Source: Frigidibacter sp. ROC022 (GTDB lineage: Bacteria > Pseudomonadota > Alphaproteobacteria > Rhodobacterales > Rhodobacteraceae). Taken from it: a stretch of DNA of 64,000 bases. Under the pieces are notes generated by a model. That model was not told the origin of the DNA and made no database searches. It was given only the letters and a program-made list of their open reading frames with translations. Each line of letters opens with the position of its first letter. Positions within the stretch are counted from its first letter, which is position 1. The DNA lies in the NCBI RefSeq assembly GCF_024723735.1, contig NZ_JANQDU010000001.1:1240001-1304000 (forward strand), given 5' to 3'. Of this stretch, positions 9,445-17,614 are shown piece after piece. A program made the translations under genes and the position numbers.

Positions 9445-11580
9445 CTAGCCGGCATAGTCGTCCTTGTAATAGGGGTAGCGCCGGCGCGTCTCGGGCTCGT
9501 GGTTCAGCACCGTCAGCAGCGCCTGATCCGGCCCCATGTTCTCGGTCAGGGTCTGGGTCGCGCTGCGCAGATCGGACTGGCTGAAGGTGGCGAAGCGGAC
9601 CACCAGGGCCACGACATCGCCATAGGGCACCAGATAGCGGGCATCCACCACCGGTCCGACCGGCGGGGTGTCGAGGATGACGATGTCGAAGGCCTCGCGC
9701 CCGGCCCGGATCAGCCCGCGGAACGTGTCCGATCCCAGAAGCTGGTCGGTCTCCTGAAATGCCCGGCCGCGCCCAGTGATCAGAGAGGTCGCCGAGATAG
9801 GGTCCTGGGTCAGCAGTTTCTCGGCCGGTGTGGAACCGCTGGCATCGGTCAGATAGTCGATCAGCCCGCGTTCCGGCGTGATCCCTGCCAGCTGGTGAAT
9901 CGTCGGCTTGCGCAGATCGGCGTCGATCAGCAGCACCGAGACCTGGCTCAGCGAGAAGGCCCGGGCCAGCGCCAGCGCGGTGGTCGATTTGCCCTCGGCC
10001 GGGCCGGAGGAGGTGACAACGATGGTGCGGCCGGGTTTGCGACCCTCGGCGTCCGGCTCGACAGGTCTCTGGCGCAGTTCCAGCTCGATCGAGGCACGCA
10101 GCCGTCGGATCGCCTCGGAATAGGCCGAGAGGGGCGAGGTGATGACATTGTCCGCGATCGAGCGTTCGGATTCGGGCTTCAGCGCCACCAGCGGGATGGC
10201 CGTCGCCACCTTCTGCTTCAGGACATCGCGAAGCTGGGTCTCCGAGACGATGCCGCCCAGGTAGAACTCGTTGAGAAAGGCCAGCCCGGTGCCCAGGCCC
10301 AGCCCGGCCAGCAGCGCCAACGCCAGAACGAGCTTTCGGTTCGGATAGCTGGCCGACACCGGCGGCAGCGCGGCCGAAACCACGCGACTGTCGGCGACCT
10401 GCACGGCGGCCTGCACCTCGATCTCGCGCAACCGTGACAGCAGGGTCTGGTACTGGCTCCGGGCAATGCTCGCCTCTTGCTGCAACTGGTAGATCTCCGA
10501 CAGCATCTGGCTGGGCAGATCGCTGCTCAGAAGCGTCCGGCGCAGCTTGTCCCGCGTCTCGCGCATCGTTTGGTCCAGTGCCCCGGCCTTGTCGGTCAGT
10601 GCCGACAGTGCCTCTTCGGCCGCCCTGGCCTGCCGTGCATCCAGTGCCGCCAGGGCCGAGCGCAGGTCCACCTCGTCGCTCGAACCGCCATCCGTGCCGG
10701 CCAGTTGCCGCTCCAGCTTGTCGCGTTGTGCCTGCAGTTCCGCCAGGGCCTCGTCGCCGAGCCGGGCGGTCAGGGTCGCCCAGTCCTGCTGCTCCAGCGC
10801 CTTGCGGGCTTCGCGGGCGCTGACCTCGGCGGCCAGGCGCTGCTTGTCCAATGCCTCGATCTGGCGCTGCAACTCGGCCACTGCCGCACCGCCGCCTTCC
10901 GCCTCCAGACGGCCGAGATTGCGCGAGATGTAGTTGTCGATCGCGTCCTCCGAGGCCGTCATCGCCGCCTGGACGGTGGCGATCTGGTCCTGAAGCGCGT
11001 CGCGGGCGTTCAGCCGCGAGGCGACCTTGGATTCGATATTGGCCTGGATATAGGCCTCGGTCATCGCATTGGTCAGCGCCGCCGCCCGCTCGGCGTCTTC
11101 CGAGGACACCGATACCGCGATCAGATAGGTCAGGCCGCGCCGCCGCACCGTCACCGCCTTCTGGAACCGGGCCAGCACCTGGTTCAGCAGCCGGGTGCCC
11201 GATTCCGCCGTGTCGCTCCGAAAGCCGAGCGCCTGCCCGATCTTGGCGCCCAGTCCCAGGGTCGGGCCGAACTCGGGGTCGCTGATCAGGTTCATCCTGT
11301 CGACCACCGCCAGCGCCACGGTCGGAGAACGGAATATCTCGACCTCGCTTTCGACCCGTGCATTCTCGGTCGAGGCCGATTGGCTGGTATCATCGGAATA
11401 GACCAGCGATTTGGCCGCCGGATCGACCATCACCAGCGCGGTCGCGGTATAGATCGGCTTGACCAGCGCGATATAGCCCACGGCGATTGCCAGGCACAGC
11501 AATATGACCGACAGGATCAATTTCGATTGGCGCCGCAGTTGCAGGATCGTCGCCTTGATGTCGATGGGGTCCTGGTCCAT
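9445..11580 (-). CDS. Wzc/ExoP-type polysaccharide co-polymerase and BY-kinase
   Basis: A 711-residue inner-membrane protein that controls chain length and export of capsule or exopolysaccharide. It has an N-terminal Wzz domain with TM1 at about residues 17-37, a long coiled-coil region, TM2 at about 413-433, and a cytosolic tyrosine kinase domain. The kinase carries Walker A (SSGPAEGKST, about 522-531), Walker A' (VLLIDADLRKPT) and Walker B (DIVILDTPPVG). The C-terminus RRRYPYYKDDYAG is the tyrosine-rich autophosphorylation tail. It follows the phosphoesterase/ligase operon after a 174-bp gap that probably holds its own promoter. Confidence 0.93.
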   Translation of the reverse strand: MDQDPIDIKATILQLRRQSKLILSVILLCLAIAVGYIALVKPIYTATALVMVDPAAKSLVYSDDTSQSASTENARVESEVEIFRSPTVALAVVDRMNLISDPEFGPTLGLGAKIGQALGFRSDTAESGTRLLNQVLARFQKAVTVRRRGLTYLIAVSVSSEDAERAAALTNAMTEAYIQANIESKVASRLNARDALQDQIATVQAAMTASEDAIDNYISRNLGRLEAEGGGAAVAELQRQIEALDKQRLAAEVSAREARKALEQQDWATLTARLGDEALAELQAQRDKLERQLAGTDGGSSDEVDLRSALAALDARQARAAEEALSALTDKAGALDQTMRETRDKLRRTLLSSDLPSQMLSEIYQLQQEASIARSQYQTLLSRLREIEVQAAVQVADSRVVSAALPPVSASYPNRKLVLALALLAGLGLGTGLAFLNEFYLGGIVSETQLRDVLKQKVATAIPLVALKPESERSIADNVITSPLSAYSEAIRRLRASIELELRQRPVEPDAEGRKPGRTIVVTSSGPAEGKSTTALALARAFSLSQVSVLLIDADLRKPTIHQLAGITPERGLIDYLTDASGSTPAEKLLTQDPISATSLITGRGRAFQETDQLLGSDTFRGLIRAGREAFDIVILDTPPVGPVVDARYLVPYGDVVALVVRFATFSQSDLRSATQTLTENMGPDQALLTVLNHEPETRRRYPYYKDDYAG

Positions 11581-11754
11581 GGATCAGGCCCAATTCCGGA
11601 TCGGTCGCGGTTCTGGAAAATCTTCAATCATGATACGCCGTTCCATGCCAGCCTTTCCTGTTGGGTGAAAATTCGTCGGATTGGCCCATTCGGTTCATTT
11701 CCGGTTTCCGAATGGCGCCATTGCCGGGTGGTTTGCGTTTTCGGTTCCGGCCAC

Positions 11755-12570
11755 TCATGTCTCCACCGCTTCGAGAAAGGCCGGCGCCTGGCCGTCCTGC
11801 AGCCGCACCGCCGTCAATCTACCGGTTGCGCAGGCGCCGGTATCGACGCCCAGCCGCCAGCCCCGACGCTCGGCCCGGGGCAGGGGGACATGGCCCTGCA
11901 CGGCCAACCCGTTTCCCAGATCGGGCGGCGGCTTGGTCGGTGCCGCATCGAAGGCCCGCGACCACAGCAATTCGTGCGGGCGTTGCGCGTCGAGCCTGCG
12001 GGCCGGGTCGGGCCCGGCATGGCTGAAGAAGTGCGGCCCGATCCGCAGCCAGAGCGGCAGGCCGCGCAGGAAGGCCAGATGCGGCACCGGAACATGGCCG
12101 TCGATCCGCGCCGCAAGCTGCCGGGCCGGAAGCCGGTAGCCCAGTGTCGGGTCCGGCGCGATCCCGTAGGAGGCCAGGGTCTCGGCGCCGCCGAGCTTCA
12201 GCCAGGGCGCGGCCGGATCGGGCCGGGCGAAGAAGGCCAGCGCCATGGCTTCGTGATTGCCCATCAGGCATATCCGCTCCAGCCCCCTCGGCGGGGGCGC
12301 CAGCAGGTGCTCGATCAGCCCGGCGCTGGCCGGACCCCGGTCCAGCATGTCGCCCAGCACCACCAGCAGCGCCGGCTGCGTCGCGGGCCGGTCGGGGTCA
12401 GACAGGATCAGCCGCTCCAGCCGGCGGAACAGGTCCAGCCGGCCGTGCGGGTCGCCGACCGCATAGATCACCGCGTCGGGCCGGTTCAGGCTCTGCCCCC
12501 GGGCGACCGGGTCGGCGTGGTCCTGCCGCGCCGTGCCCAACAGGCGGTCCAGCCAGCCGCGCCCGCTCAC
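11755..12570 (-). CDS. Metallophosphoesterase (PrpA/ApaH-like Ser/Thr phosphatase fold)
   Basis: A 271-residue calcineurin-like phosphoesterase with all metal-binding motifs: GDPHGR (39-44), GDMLDRG (73-79), GNHE (104-107), then HAGPD and GHVP near the C-terminus. The GTG start at 12570 overlaps the stop of the O-antigen ligase gene (GTGA), so it is translationally coupled. The frame stays open far upstream, but that part is a shadow of the ligase gene. In exopolysaccharide loci such enzymes may dephosphorylate proteins, for instance the Wzc tyrosine tail. That target is an inference from context. Confidence 0.82.
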   Translation of the reverse strand: MSGRGWLDRLLGTARQDHADPVARGQSLNRPDAVIYAVGDPHGRLDLFRRLERLILSDPDRPATQPALLVVLGDMLDRGPASAGLIEHLLAPPPRGLERICLMGNHEAMALAFFARPDPAAPWLKLGGAETLASYGIAPDPTLGYRLPARQLAARIDGHVPVPHLAFLRGLPLWLRIGPHFFSHAGPDPARRLDAQRPHELLWSRAFDAAPTKPPPDLGNGLAVQGHVPLPRAERRGWRLGVDTGACATGRLTAVRLQDGQAPAFLEAVET

Positions 12571-14207
12571 GCCCCGATCCCCGTTCCCGGCGGCGCCTGT
12601 GCCGGGCCGCGGGTCTGCCGATTGCTCGCCGCTACCGCCAGCCGCCGCCGTGACAGGCCGAGCGCCAGGATGGCCAGAAAGACGAACAGGTTGGCCTGCA
12701 TCTCCAGGCTGAAATCGACCAGTGAATGCACCGCGTTCTGGACCAGAACCGCAAGCGCCGCGACGACCAGAGCGACAGCCTCGCGCCGCCCGGCCAGCAC
12801 CCTCGCCAGGTGCAGTCCCGCCGCCAGCCCGGCGAGCGGCAGCAGCGATCCGAAGATCAGCCCGAAATCGCTCCACAGGGTCAGATAGGAGGAATGCGGA
12901 TGGTCCCAGACCAGATGGGTCGCCAGGGCGGGCCGGTGATAGAGTTCGAAGGCCAGCGCAAAGCTGTCGGCCCCGAAGCCGGTCAGCGGCCGATCGGCCA
13001 GCATGGCCAGCACCTGCCGGTAGATCTCGACGCGCGTATCGGCGTTGTTCAGCGTGAAGAGGCTGCGCTCGACGATCCCGGACGAGGCAAGAAGCCCCAG
13101 GCCAAGCAGCAGCGCCGGGCCCAGGCCGATCCGCCAGCGGCGCCTTGTCCGCTTCGCGCCCCCGATCCCGGGCCTGCGCGGCGAGATCGCCACGACCACG
13201 GCCAGGCCCAGCACGGTGGCCAACAGCCCCATCCGCGACTGGGTGGCGACCAGGCAGATCAGGATCAGCGCCAGAGCGCTCCACATCAGCGCCAGCGAGA
13301 CGGTCTCGGGGCCTGCCGTGTGTCGGCCCGCCGGGGTCACCTGCCGGCTGCGGGTCCGCTCGACGATCATCGCCAGCCCCAGCACCGCTCCCATGCCCAG
13401 GAATGTGGCGAAGGAGTTGCGGTTGACGAAGGGGCCGGTCGCCACCCCGCGATAGGCCTGCTTCGGCCCCCAGAAATGCACATCGCCCAGCAGTTTCAAC
13501 GCCACGATGCCCCAGACGGCATAGAGCGCGATGCCGGCAATGATCGCCATGCCGATCCGCTGCGCCCGGTCGCGGCGGCCCGAGGCTTCCAGCATCAGCA
13601 CGAAGAACAGGCAGCTGGCGCTCATCCGCAACAGGCCGATCCGCCCGGCTTCGGGTGCCAGGCTGATGCTGCGCGGGGCCGGGGCGCCGGTGTCGGGCAG
13701 GGGCAGCATCCAGGCCCGCAGCAGCCCGGCCAGGGGCAGCGTCTGCAACAGCCCGTAGCCAAGCAGCAGCAGCGGCAACAGGAGTAGCGGAAAGCGCCGC
13801 AGCTTCATTCCGCCCAGGGCCCCGGTCGCCGCCGTCCGGGCCAGATAGAGGCAGGCCGTCGCATGAAGCACCGTGCTCCACAGCATCCAGGCGGCGGGCC
13901 GGTCGCTGCCGGCGGGCAGCGGTGCCAGCAGGACGATGCCGGTCAGCAGGCCCGCGACCACGCGGTTGACCGGCCGCATCCGTTCCTCCGGGGCAGGATC
14001 CGCCCGCCCGCCGGCCGGATCGGAAAGCCGGGCCGGTTCCGGCGGGATGGCGGGGGCGGCCGGGGGTTCGAGACGGAAGAAATCGGTCGGATTTTCCGCC
14101 CATCGGGCCCGGCCCCGCGCCGCGGCCCTGTGCAGCGCCTGGCGCAGCCCCGGTTCGGTGGCCTGATCCGCGCCCGGACGGGCGCTCGGGTCCTTGGCCC
14201 CCGTCAT
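12567..14207 (-). CDS. O-antigen ligase / polymerase family membrane protein
   Basis: A 546-residue polytopic membrane protein with about ten to twelve hydrophobic segments after a polar N-terminal ~75 residues. The Wzy_C/WaaL signature is the periplasmic loop LTGFGADSFALAFELYHRP (about 405-425), followed by WDHPHSSYLTLWSDFG with the conserved HPHS. Such proteins polymerise or ligate undecaprenyl-linked glycans. The start overlaps the upstream gene stop (ATGA), and the 3' end overlaps the phosphoesterase start, so three genes form one operon ahead of the Wzc-type gene. Confidence 0.85.
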   Translation of the reverse strand: MTGAKDPSARPGADQATEPGLRQALHRAAARGRARWAENPTDFFRLEPPAAPAIPPEPARLSDPAGGRADPAPEERMRPVNRVVAGLLTGIVLLAPLPAGSDRPAAWMLWSTVLHATACLYLARTAATGALGGMKLRRFPLLLLPLLLLGYGLLQTLPLAGLLRAWMLPLPDTGAPAPRSISLAPEAGRIGLLRMSASCLFFVLMLEASGRRDRAQRIGMAIIAGIALYAVWGIVALKLLGDVHFWGPKQAYRGVATGPFVNRNSFATFLGMGAVLGLAMIVERTRSRQVTPAGRHTAGPETVSLALMWSALALILICLVATQSRMGLLATVLGLAVVVAISPRRPGIGGAKRTRRRWRIGLGPALLLGLGLLASSGIVERSLFTLNNADTRVEIYRQVLAMLADRPLTGFGADSFALAFELYHRPALATHLVWDHPHSSYLTLWSDFGLIFGSLLPLAGLAAGLHLARVLAGRREAVALVVAALAVLVQNAVHSLVDFSLEMQANLFVFLAILALGLSRRRLAVAASNRQTRGPAQAPPGTGIGA

Positions 14208-14878
14208 CCCTTCAGCGCCCGCAGCGCGTTCAGGAACCGGCGTTGCTGCGCGGGCCGGACGGTTTCGGCCACTGCGGTGATCAACGGCTGCAGGGCCGGA
14301 TGGCTGTCATGCAGCCGGGCGAGAAAGGGGATGTAGGCCGGGCTCAGGAACAGCAGGCGGAGGTCGGCACGGGCGATCTGTTGCAGACCCGGTTCCGCGG
14401 ATGCGGCGATCTGCGGGGCGATCAGGTCGATCCGCCGTTGCGCAAGCCAGCCCTCGGCGGGCGCGGTGCGCTGCGACAGCGCCAGATCACCAAGGAACCG
14501 GGGCCGGTCCCCGGCCTGCAGAGCCGCCTCGGCGGCGACCAGAAAGGCCATGCTGTCGGTCGGGCTGCGGCGCAGAATGCTGTCCGCCGCCCGGGCACAG
14601 GTCTGCACCAGCCCCTGCCGCAACTCGACCGGCTGAAACGCGCCATAGGGACCGCGCAGGCCCCGGTCGCAACTGTCCAGCAGCTCGCGCCGGGCCCGGA
14701 AGGAGGCGGGCGGTTCCACCGTCGCGCGGCCCAGGGCCGGTATCCGCAACCCGGGCGGCTGCCGGCCAAGGCGGAAGGCGGCGAACTCGCTGCGGAACGC
14801 GACCAGGCTTTGCAGGGCGGCGAAGCCGAGAAGCATCACGGCAAGCCAGGGGCCGATGGTCTTGATTGCCGGTGCCAT
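14204..14878 (-). CDS. Membrane-anchored protein of the polysaccharide operon, unknown function
   Basis: A 224-residue protein with one N-terminal transmembrane helix (about residues 9-28). The helical remainder has TPR-like Ala/Leu spacing (for example DSMAFLVAAEAALQAGDRPR). It is the first gene of the operon with the O-antigen ligase and phosphoesterase; the overlap with the ligase is 4 bp. I recognise no named family. Its position and topology suggest an accessory factor for glycan polymerisation, but this is inference. Confidence 0.65.
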   Translation of the reverse strand: MAPAIKTIGPWLAVMLLGFAALQSLVAFRSEFAAFRLGRQPPGLRIPALGRATVEPPASFRARRELLDSCDRGLRGPYGAFQPVELRQGLVQTCARAADSILRRSPTDSMAFLVAAEAALQAGDRPRFLGDLALSQRTAPAEGWLAQRRIDLIAPQIAASAEPGLQQIARADLRLLFLSPAYIPFLARLHDSHPALQPLITAVAETVRPAQQRRFLNALRALKG

Positions 14879-15214
14879 TGGCGTCTTTCACGTTCTCCGG
14901 ATAGGGAATGCCGAAACCACGCCAGCCAACAACGCGGCGCGTTCAGCCGGGCGTCGGGGTCGGAATTTCGGGGAATGTCCATTCGGCATCAATTTCTCGC
15001 CGCGGCGGTGCAATAACCCTCCGCGCTTTCCGGGTATGGGAGGGGCGCGGGTGAATCGCGGCCCCGATGTCGTGGAATTGTGGATTAGGAATTATTAACA
15101 AAAGGTAAAGATATGCATTCCGGCCTCGGTCTGTATGTATTTGTCGTCGTTATTGCGTTTTTTCGAAAATGCGTTTATAAAACACCGGCAGAGTTCAGGG
15201 TAAGGACAGCTCGG
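14879..15214. other. Divergent intergenic region
   Basis: These 336 bp lie between the polysaccharide operon (minus strand) and the small exported protein gene (plus strand). The left half is GC-rich with no coding signal; the right half (about 15095-15185) is strikingly AT-rich and carries the promoter described separately. No RNA gene was recognised. Confidence 0.6.
15153..15181 (+). promoter_or_regulatory. Sigma-70 promoter of the small exported protein gene
   Basis: TTGCGT (15153-15158), a 17-bp spacer and TATAAA (15176-15181) form a good housekeeping promoter, 34 bp before the ATG at 15215. The -35/-10 interval contains TTTTTTCGAAAA, a short dyad that a regulator might use. Confidence 0.6.
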
Positions 15215-15619
15215 ATGATCGCGCGCAACTTCCTGCTTTCGGCCATCGCCGCCGCCACGCTCGCCTTGCCGGGCCCGGCCTTGGCGCAGGCGGGTTTCGA
15301 CCTTGCCGAGCTGACTGCGGGCTGCACTGCCGGCCACTGTTCCAGGACCGTGGCGGCCATTCTGGCCCGGCTCAGGCGTCTGGGCCTGACCCAGGCCCAG
15401 ATCAACTCGGTTCTCGGCCAGATGGCCGGCGCGCTGGTGCAGCTCGCCCGGACGGACCCGGCCATTGCCGATGATGTCGGGGCGTCGCTGGAACTGGTGG
15501 CCGAGGAATCGACCGACAGCGTTCAGCGTGCGGCGATCAGGCAGGTGGCCCAGATCGTCGCTGCCGGGGATGCGGAGACGATCGACCTTGGCACCGCGGT
15601 CGCCGGCAGCGCGACCTGA
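15215..15619 (+). CDS. Small exported protein, unknown function
   Basis: A 134-residue protein with a clear signal peptide (MIARNFLLSAIAAATLALPG, cleavage after ALAQA). The mature part is helical, with two cysteines close together in TAGCTAGHC. I chose the ATG at 15215 because it starts the signal peptide and follows AAGGACAG; an upstream ATG at 15113 lies before the promoter. No family is recognised. The two cysteines could form a disulfide in the periplasm. Confidence 0.65.
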   Translation: MIARNFLLSAIAAATLALPGPALAQAGFDLAELTAGCTAGHCSRTVAAILARLRRLGLTQAQINSVLGQMAGALVQLARTDPAIADDVGASLELVAEESTDSVQRAAIRQVAQIVAAGDAETIDLGTAVAGSAT

Positions 15620-15673
15620 GCGGTCGGCGGCCCGGACAAAGTCCAACGGACCCGGGACTCACTAGGACGCCAA

Positions 15674-16183
15674 CTACCCGCATTCGCGGATTCCCATGCG
15701 GATCAGTTGCGCCCCGCGAAGCCGGGTGAAGCCGACCGTGATATGCCGCCCCTCGGCCAGGAACCAGCTGCGCAGCGGTTCGGGGTAATAGGCCGCCATC
15801 AGCCGCGAATAGTAGTCGAACCTCTCCGGTGCCAGTCCGATGCCAGGGATGCCGGAACTGGGGCCGTGAAAGCCCAACCGGGCCGAGCGGGCGACGCAGA
15901 CATTCGGCAATGACAGGAACATCGTGCAGGCCGACCAGCAGCCGCCGACGATCTCGACCCTTGCATGGCTGGCCCGCAGTTGCTCGACCAGCGCCACGCG
16001 GGTCTCGACCGGGCCGCCCGGATCGCCCGAGACGCGATAGACCTCGGCACGGGCCTGCACGGCAGGGGCCGTGGCCAGGGTCAGGCCAAGGGCCAGGGCC
16101 AGTTGCAGGACAAGACGAAAACAGGAAGAAACCGCTCGGCGCCGCGCGAATGCGCACGGCCGCCGGCAAGACAGCGCTGACAT
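15674..16183 (-). CDS. Exported COG3904-like (ClpP/crotonase-fold) protein
   Basis: A 169-residue protein with an N-terminal hydrophobic segment (about 22-42) ending in an Ala-rich cleavage site. The mature part has the pattern VEIVGGCWSACTMFLSL then ARLGFHGP. That Gly-x-x-x-Ser-Ala-Cys turn is typical of the COG3904 periplasmic family, which has a ClpP-like fold with a serine in the nucleophile position. The start at 16183 has a GAGGTGG ribosome-binding site; in-frame ATGs at 16198 and 16261 are less well placed. Proteolytic activity is not shown. Confidence 0.6.
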   Translation of the reverse strand: MSALSCRRPCAFARRRAVSSCFRLVLQLALALGLTLATAPAVQARAEVYRVSGDPGGPVETRVALVEQLRASHARVEIVGGCWSACTMFLSLPNVCVARSARLGFHGPSSGIPGIGLAPERFDYYSRLMAAYYPEPLRSWFLAEGRHITVGFTRLRGAQLIRMGIRECG

Positions 16184-16486
16184 GAACCACCTCGACATCA
16201 GTGTTGACCCGGCCGTTCTGGCCGGATGACCACAGAGACCCCACGCCCCCGATGCCGTCATAAGGCCCGATGCCGGTTAACGATCGGCTGCCGCGGCGTG
16301 CAGCAAATGCCTAAGGCTTGTTGGGGATTTTCAACAAAACCTTTCGATCGCGGCCGCGGTCGGGCAGGGTGTGCCAGGGCAAGACCCTCGCCGTCTCAAG
16401 TGGCGGCGAGGGATATTGTCGCAATATCAAATTGTTGCGCAACGAAGTTAAAGTTGCCTTCGGGCCGGCCGCAACCCCGCCTCTCC
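16184..16486. other. Intergenic region with dyad elements
   Basis: About 300 bp without a gene. It holds a perfect dyad GATATTG-TCG-CAATATC (16412-16428), a nearby GTTGCGCAAC palindrome (about 16434-16443), and a TTGTTG-N8-CAACAA hairpin (16318-16337). These could be an operator or attenuator downstream of the holin-family gene or upstream of the COG3904 gene. No promoter is obvious. Confidence 0.4.
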
Positions 16487-16834
16487 TCAGCGACGCCGGG
16501 ACGGATCGTCCGGCGGCGGCCGGCGGGCGCGGGACCCGGCCTCGATCCCGTCGAAGAAGGCGGCGACCACTCTCTGCATCGGCGGCACTTCTTCCTGCGG
16601 CGGCGGGGGCGGCGGGGCCGGTTCGCGGGCCAGCAGCATCAGCACCAGCCCCAGCACCAGATAGATGCCGCCGACGATCAGCCCGGCCGTCACCGGCCCG
16701 TCCCATTGCTTCAGCGCATACCATCCCGCCGAGGTGATAAAGCCCAGGGCCACGATCAGCAGGATCGCCGCCGCCACCCCGAGGGCCGAGCGGCGGGCGA
16801 TGTCCGCGGCGCTGGCGCGAAGTGCGCCGAACAT
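16487..16834 (-). CDS. Small membrane protein of the phage-holin/YqjE-like family
   Basis: A 115-residue protein with two transmembrane helices (about 18-40 and 48-68), then a proline stretch (six prolines) and a basic C-terminus. It lies 11 bp after the DUF883 gene and probably shares its EcfG promoter. The ElaB/YqjD (DUF883) plus YqjE-like pair is common in proteobacterial stress regulons, where these proteins sit in the inner membrane and may associate with ribosomes or the envelope. Despite the family name, a phage role is unlikely. Confidence 0.65.
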   Translation of the reverse strand: MFGALRASAADIARRSALGVAAAILLIVALGFITSAGWYALKQWDGPVTAGLIVGGIYLVLGLVLMLLAREPAPPPPPPQEEVPPMQRVVAAFFDGIEAGSRARRPPPDDPSRRR

Positions 16835-16845
16835 CTCTGCGGACC

Positions 16846-17187
16846 CTAGCGGCGTGCGGTCAGAAGACCGACCAGAAAGCCGATCCCCGCCGCAATGCCG
16901 ACCGCTGTGGCCGGATTGGCCCGGACATATTCCTCGGTCTCGGCATATTTCTGCCCGGCAAAGTCGCTGGCCGCGGCCATGCCTTCGGTGCCTTTCTCCG
17001 AGGCTGCCCGCAGCCCGTCACGCGCCTGCGCCTTCAGCGCTTCGGTCTGTGCCTTGCCATAGCGGCCCAGCGAGGCGGTCAGTTCCGCGATGTCGGTCTT
17101 CAGCGCCAGAATCTGTTCCTGCAGTTCGGCGGTCGAGGCGTCGGCCTGGGCTTGTTTCGAGCCGGTGGCGGCAGAAGTCGTGGCCAT
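16846..17187 (-). CDS. DUF883 (ElaB/YqjD-like) tail-anchored protein
   Basis: A 113-residue protein: a polar helical body with coiled-coil character (residues ~10-80), the family motif ANPATAVGIAAGIGFLVG, and a C-terminal membrane anchor ending in RR. Homologues ElaB/YqjD of E. coli are inner-membrane proteins induced in stationary phase. The start at 17187 follows CAGGAGAAACC. A perfect EcfG-type promoter lies just upstream, placing it in the general stress regulon together with the next gene. Confidence 0.82.
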   Translation of the reverse strand: MATTSAATGSKQAQADASTAELQEQILALKTDIAELTASLGRYGKAQTEALKAQARDGLRAASEKGTEGMAAASDFAGQKYAETEEYVRANPATAVGIAAGIGFLVGLLTARR

Positions 17188-17217
17188 GTCGGTTTCTCCT
17201 GTAGCTGTCCACATCTC

Positions 17218-17242
17218 AACGTGGTGATCGCTTTCGGGTTCC
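17218..17242 (-). promoter_or_regulatory. EcfG-dependent promoter of the DUF883 gene
   Basis: Read on the minus strand: GGAAC (17242-17238), 16 bp, then CGTT (17221-17218). This exactly matches the alphaproteobacterial general stress sigma factor consensus GGAAC-N16/17-CGTT. It lies 31 bp upstream of the ATG at 17187. Confidence 0.8.
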
Positions 17243-17300
17243 ACAATGACTCGGAGCAGCGGTCTTCGCTTTGATCCTGCGCAATCCGCGCTGTCGGAAG

Positions 17301-17325
17301 GGAACCGGATGCGCCGCTGCGCGTT
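17301..17325 (+). promoter_or_regulatory. EcfG-dependent promoter of the DUF1328 gene
   Basis: GGAAC (17301-17305), 16 bp, CGTT (17322-17325): a perfect general stress promoter 60 bp before the DUF1328 ATG. It is divergent from the matching promoter of the DUF883 gene, and ecfG itself is encoded about 1.4 kb away. Confidence 0.8.
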
Positions 17326-17385
17326 TCTTCCACATGGCGCGCCGGATCATGGCGCATGACAGCCCCCAGAACGAAGGAGAACCCC

Positions 17386-17559
17386 ATGCTAGGCTGGGCC
17401 CTGACCTTTCTTGTCGTCGCTCTGATTGCCGCCGTCTTCGGTTTCGGGGGTGTCGCCTCCGCTTCGGCGGGGATCGCGCAAATCCTTTTCGGCGTGTTCC
17501 TGATCCTGTTCCTGATCACCATGCTGGCGCGGGCGGTCCGGGGCAAACCGCCGGGTTGA
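17386..17559 (+). CDS. DUF1328 family small membrane protein (YtjA-like)
   Basis: A 57-residue protein made of two transmembrane helices (about 4-22 and 29-50) and a short basic tail. The start [20 protein letters not shown] and the segment [17 protein letters not shown] are diagnostic of DUF1328/YtjA. These are common stress-induced inner-membrane peptides of unknown mechanism. The ATG follows AAGGAGAACCCC. The EcfG promoter upstream and the terminator downstream make it a single-gene transcript. Confidence 0.88.
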   Translation: MLGWALTFLVVALIAAVFGFGGVASASAGIAQILFGVFLILFLITMLARAVRGKPPG

Positions 17560-17567
17560 GCCGGAAG

Positions 17568-17598
17568 GCCCCCGGTCGGCGGCGGCCGGGGGCTTTCT
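17568..17598 (+). terminator. Intrinsic terminator after the DUF1328 gene
   Basis: Arms GCCCCCGG (17568-17575) and CCGGGGGC (17586-17593) with a 10-nt loop are followed by TTTCT. The terminator lies between the convergent DUF1328 and phyR genes. Confidence 0.7.
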
Positions 17599-17614
17599 CG
17601 GAGCCGGGACGGGC

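Noticed and set aside
12571-14103. A long N-terminal extension of the phosphoesterase frame
   Set aside because: This part is antiparallel-free but out of frame with the O-antigen ligase on the same strand. The ligase has Wzy_C motifs, and the phosphoesterase has a coupled GTG start at 12570.
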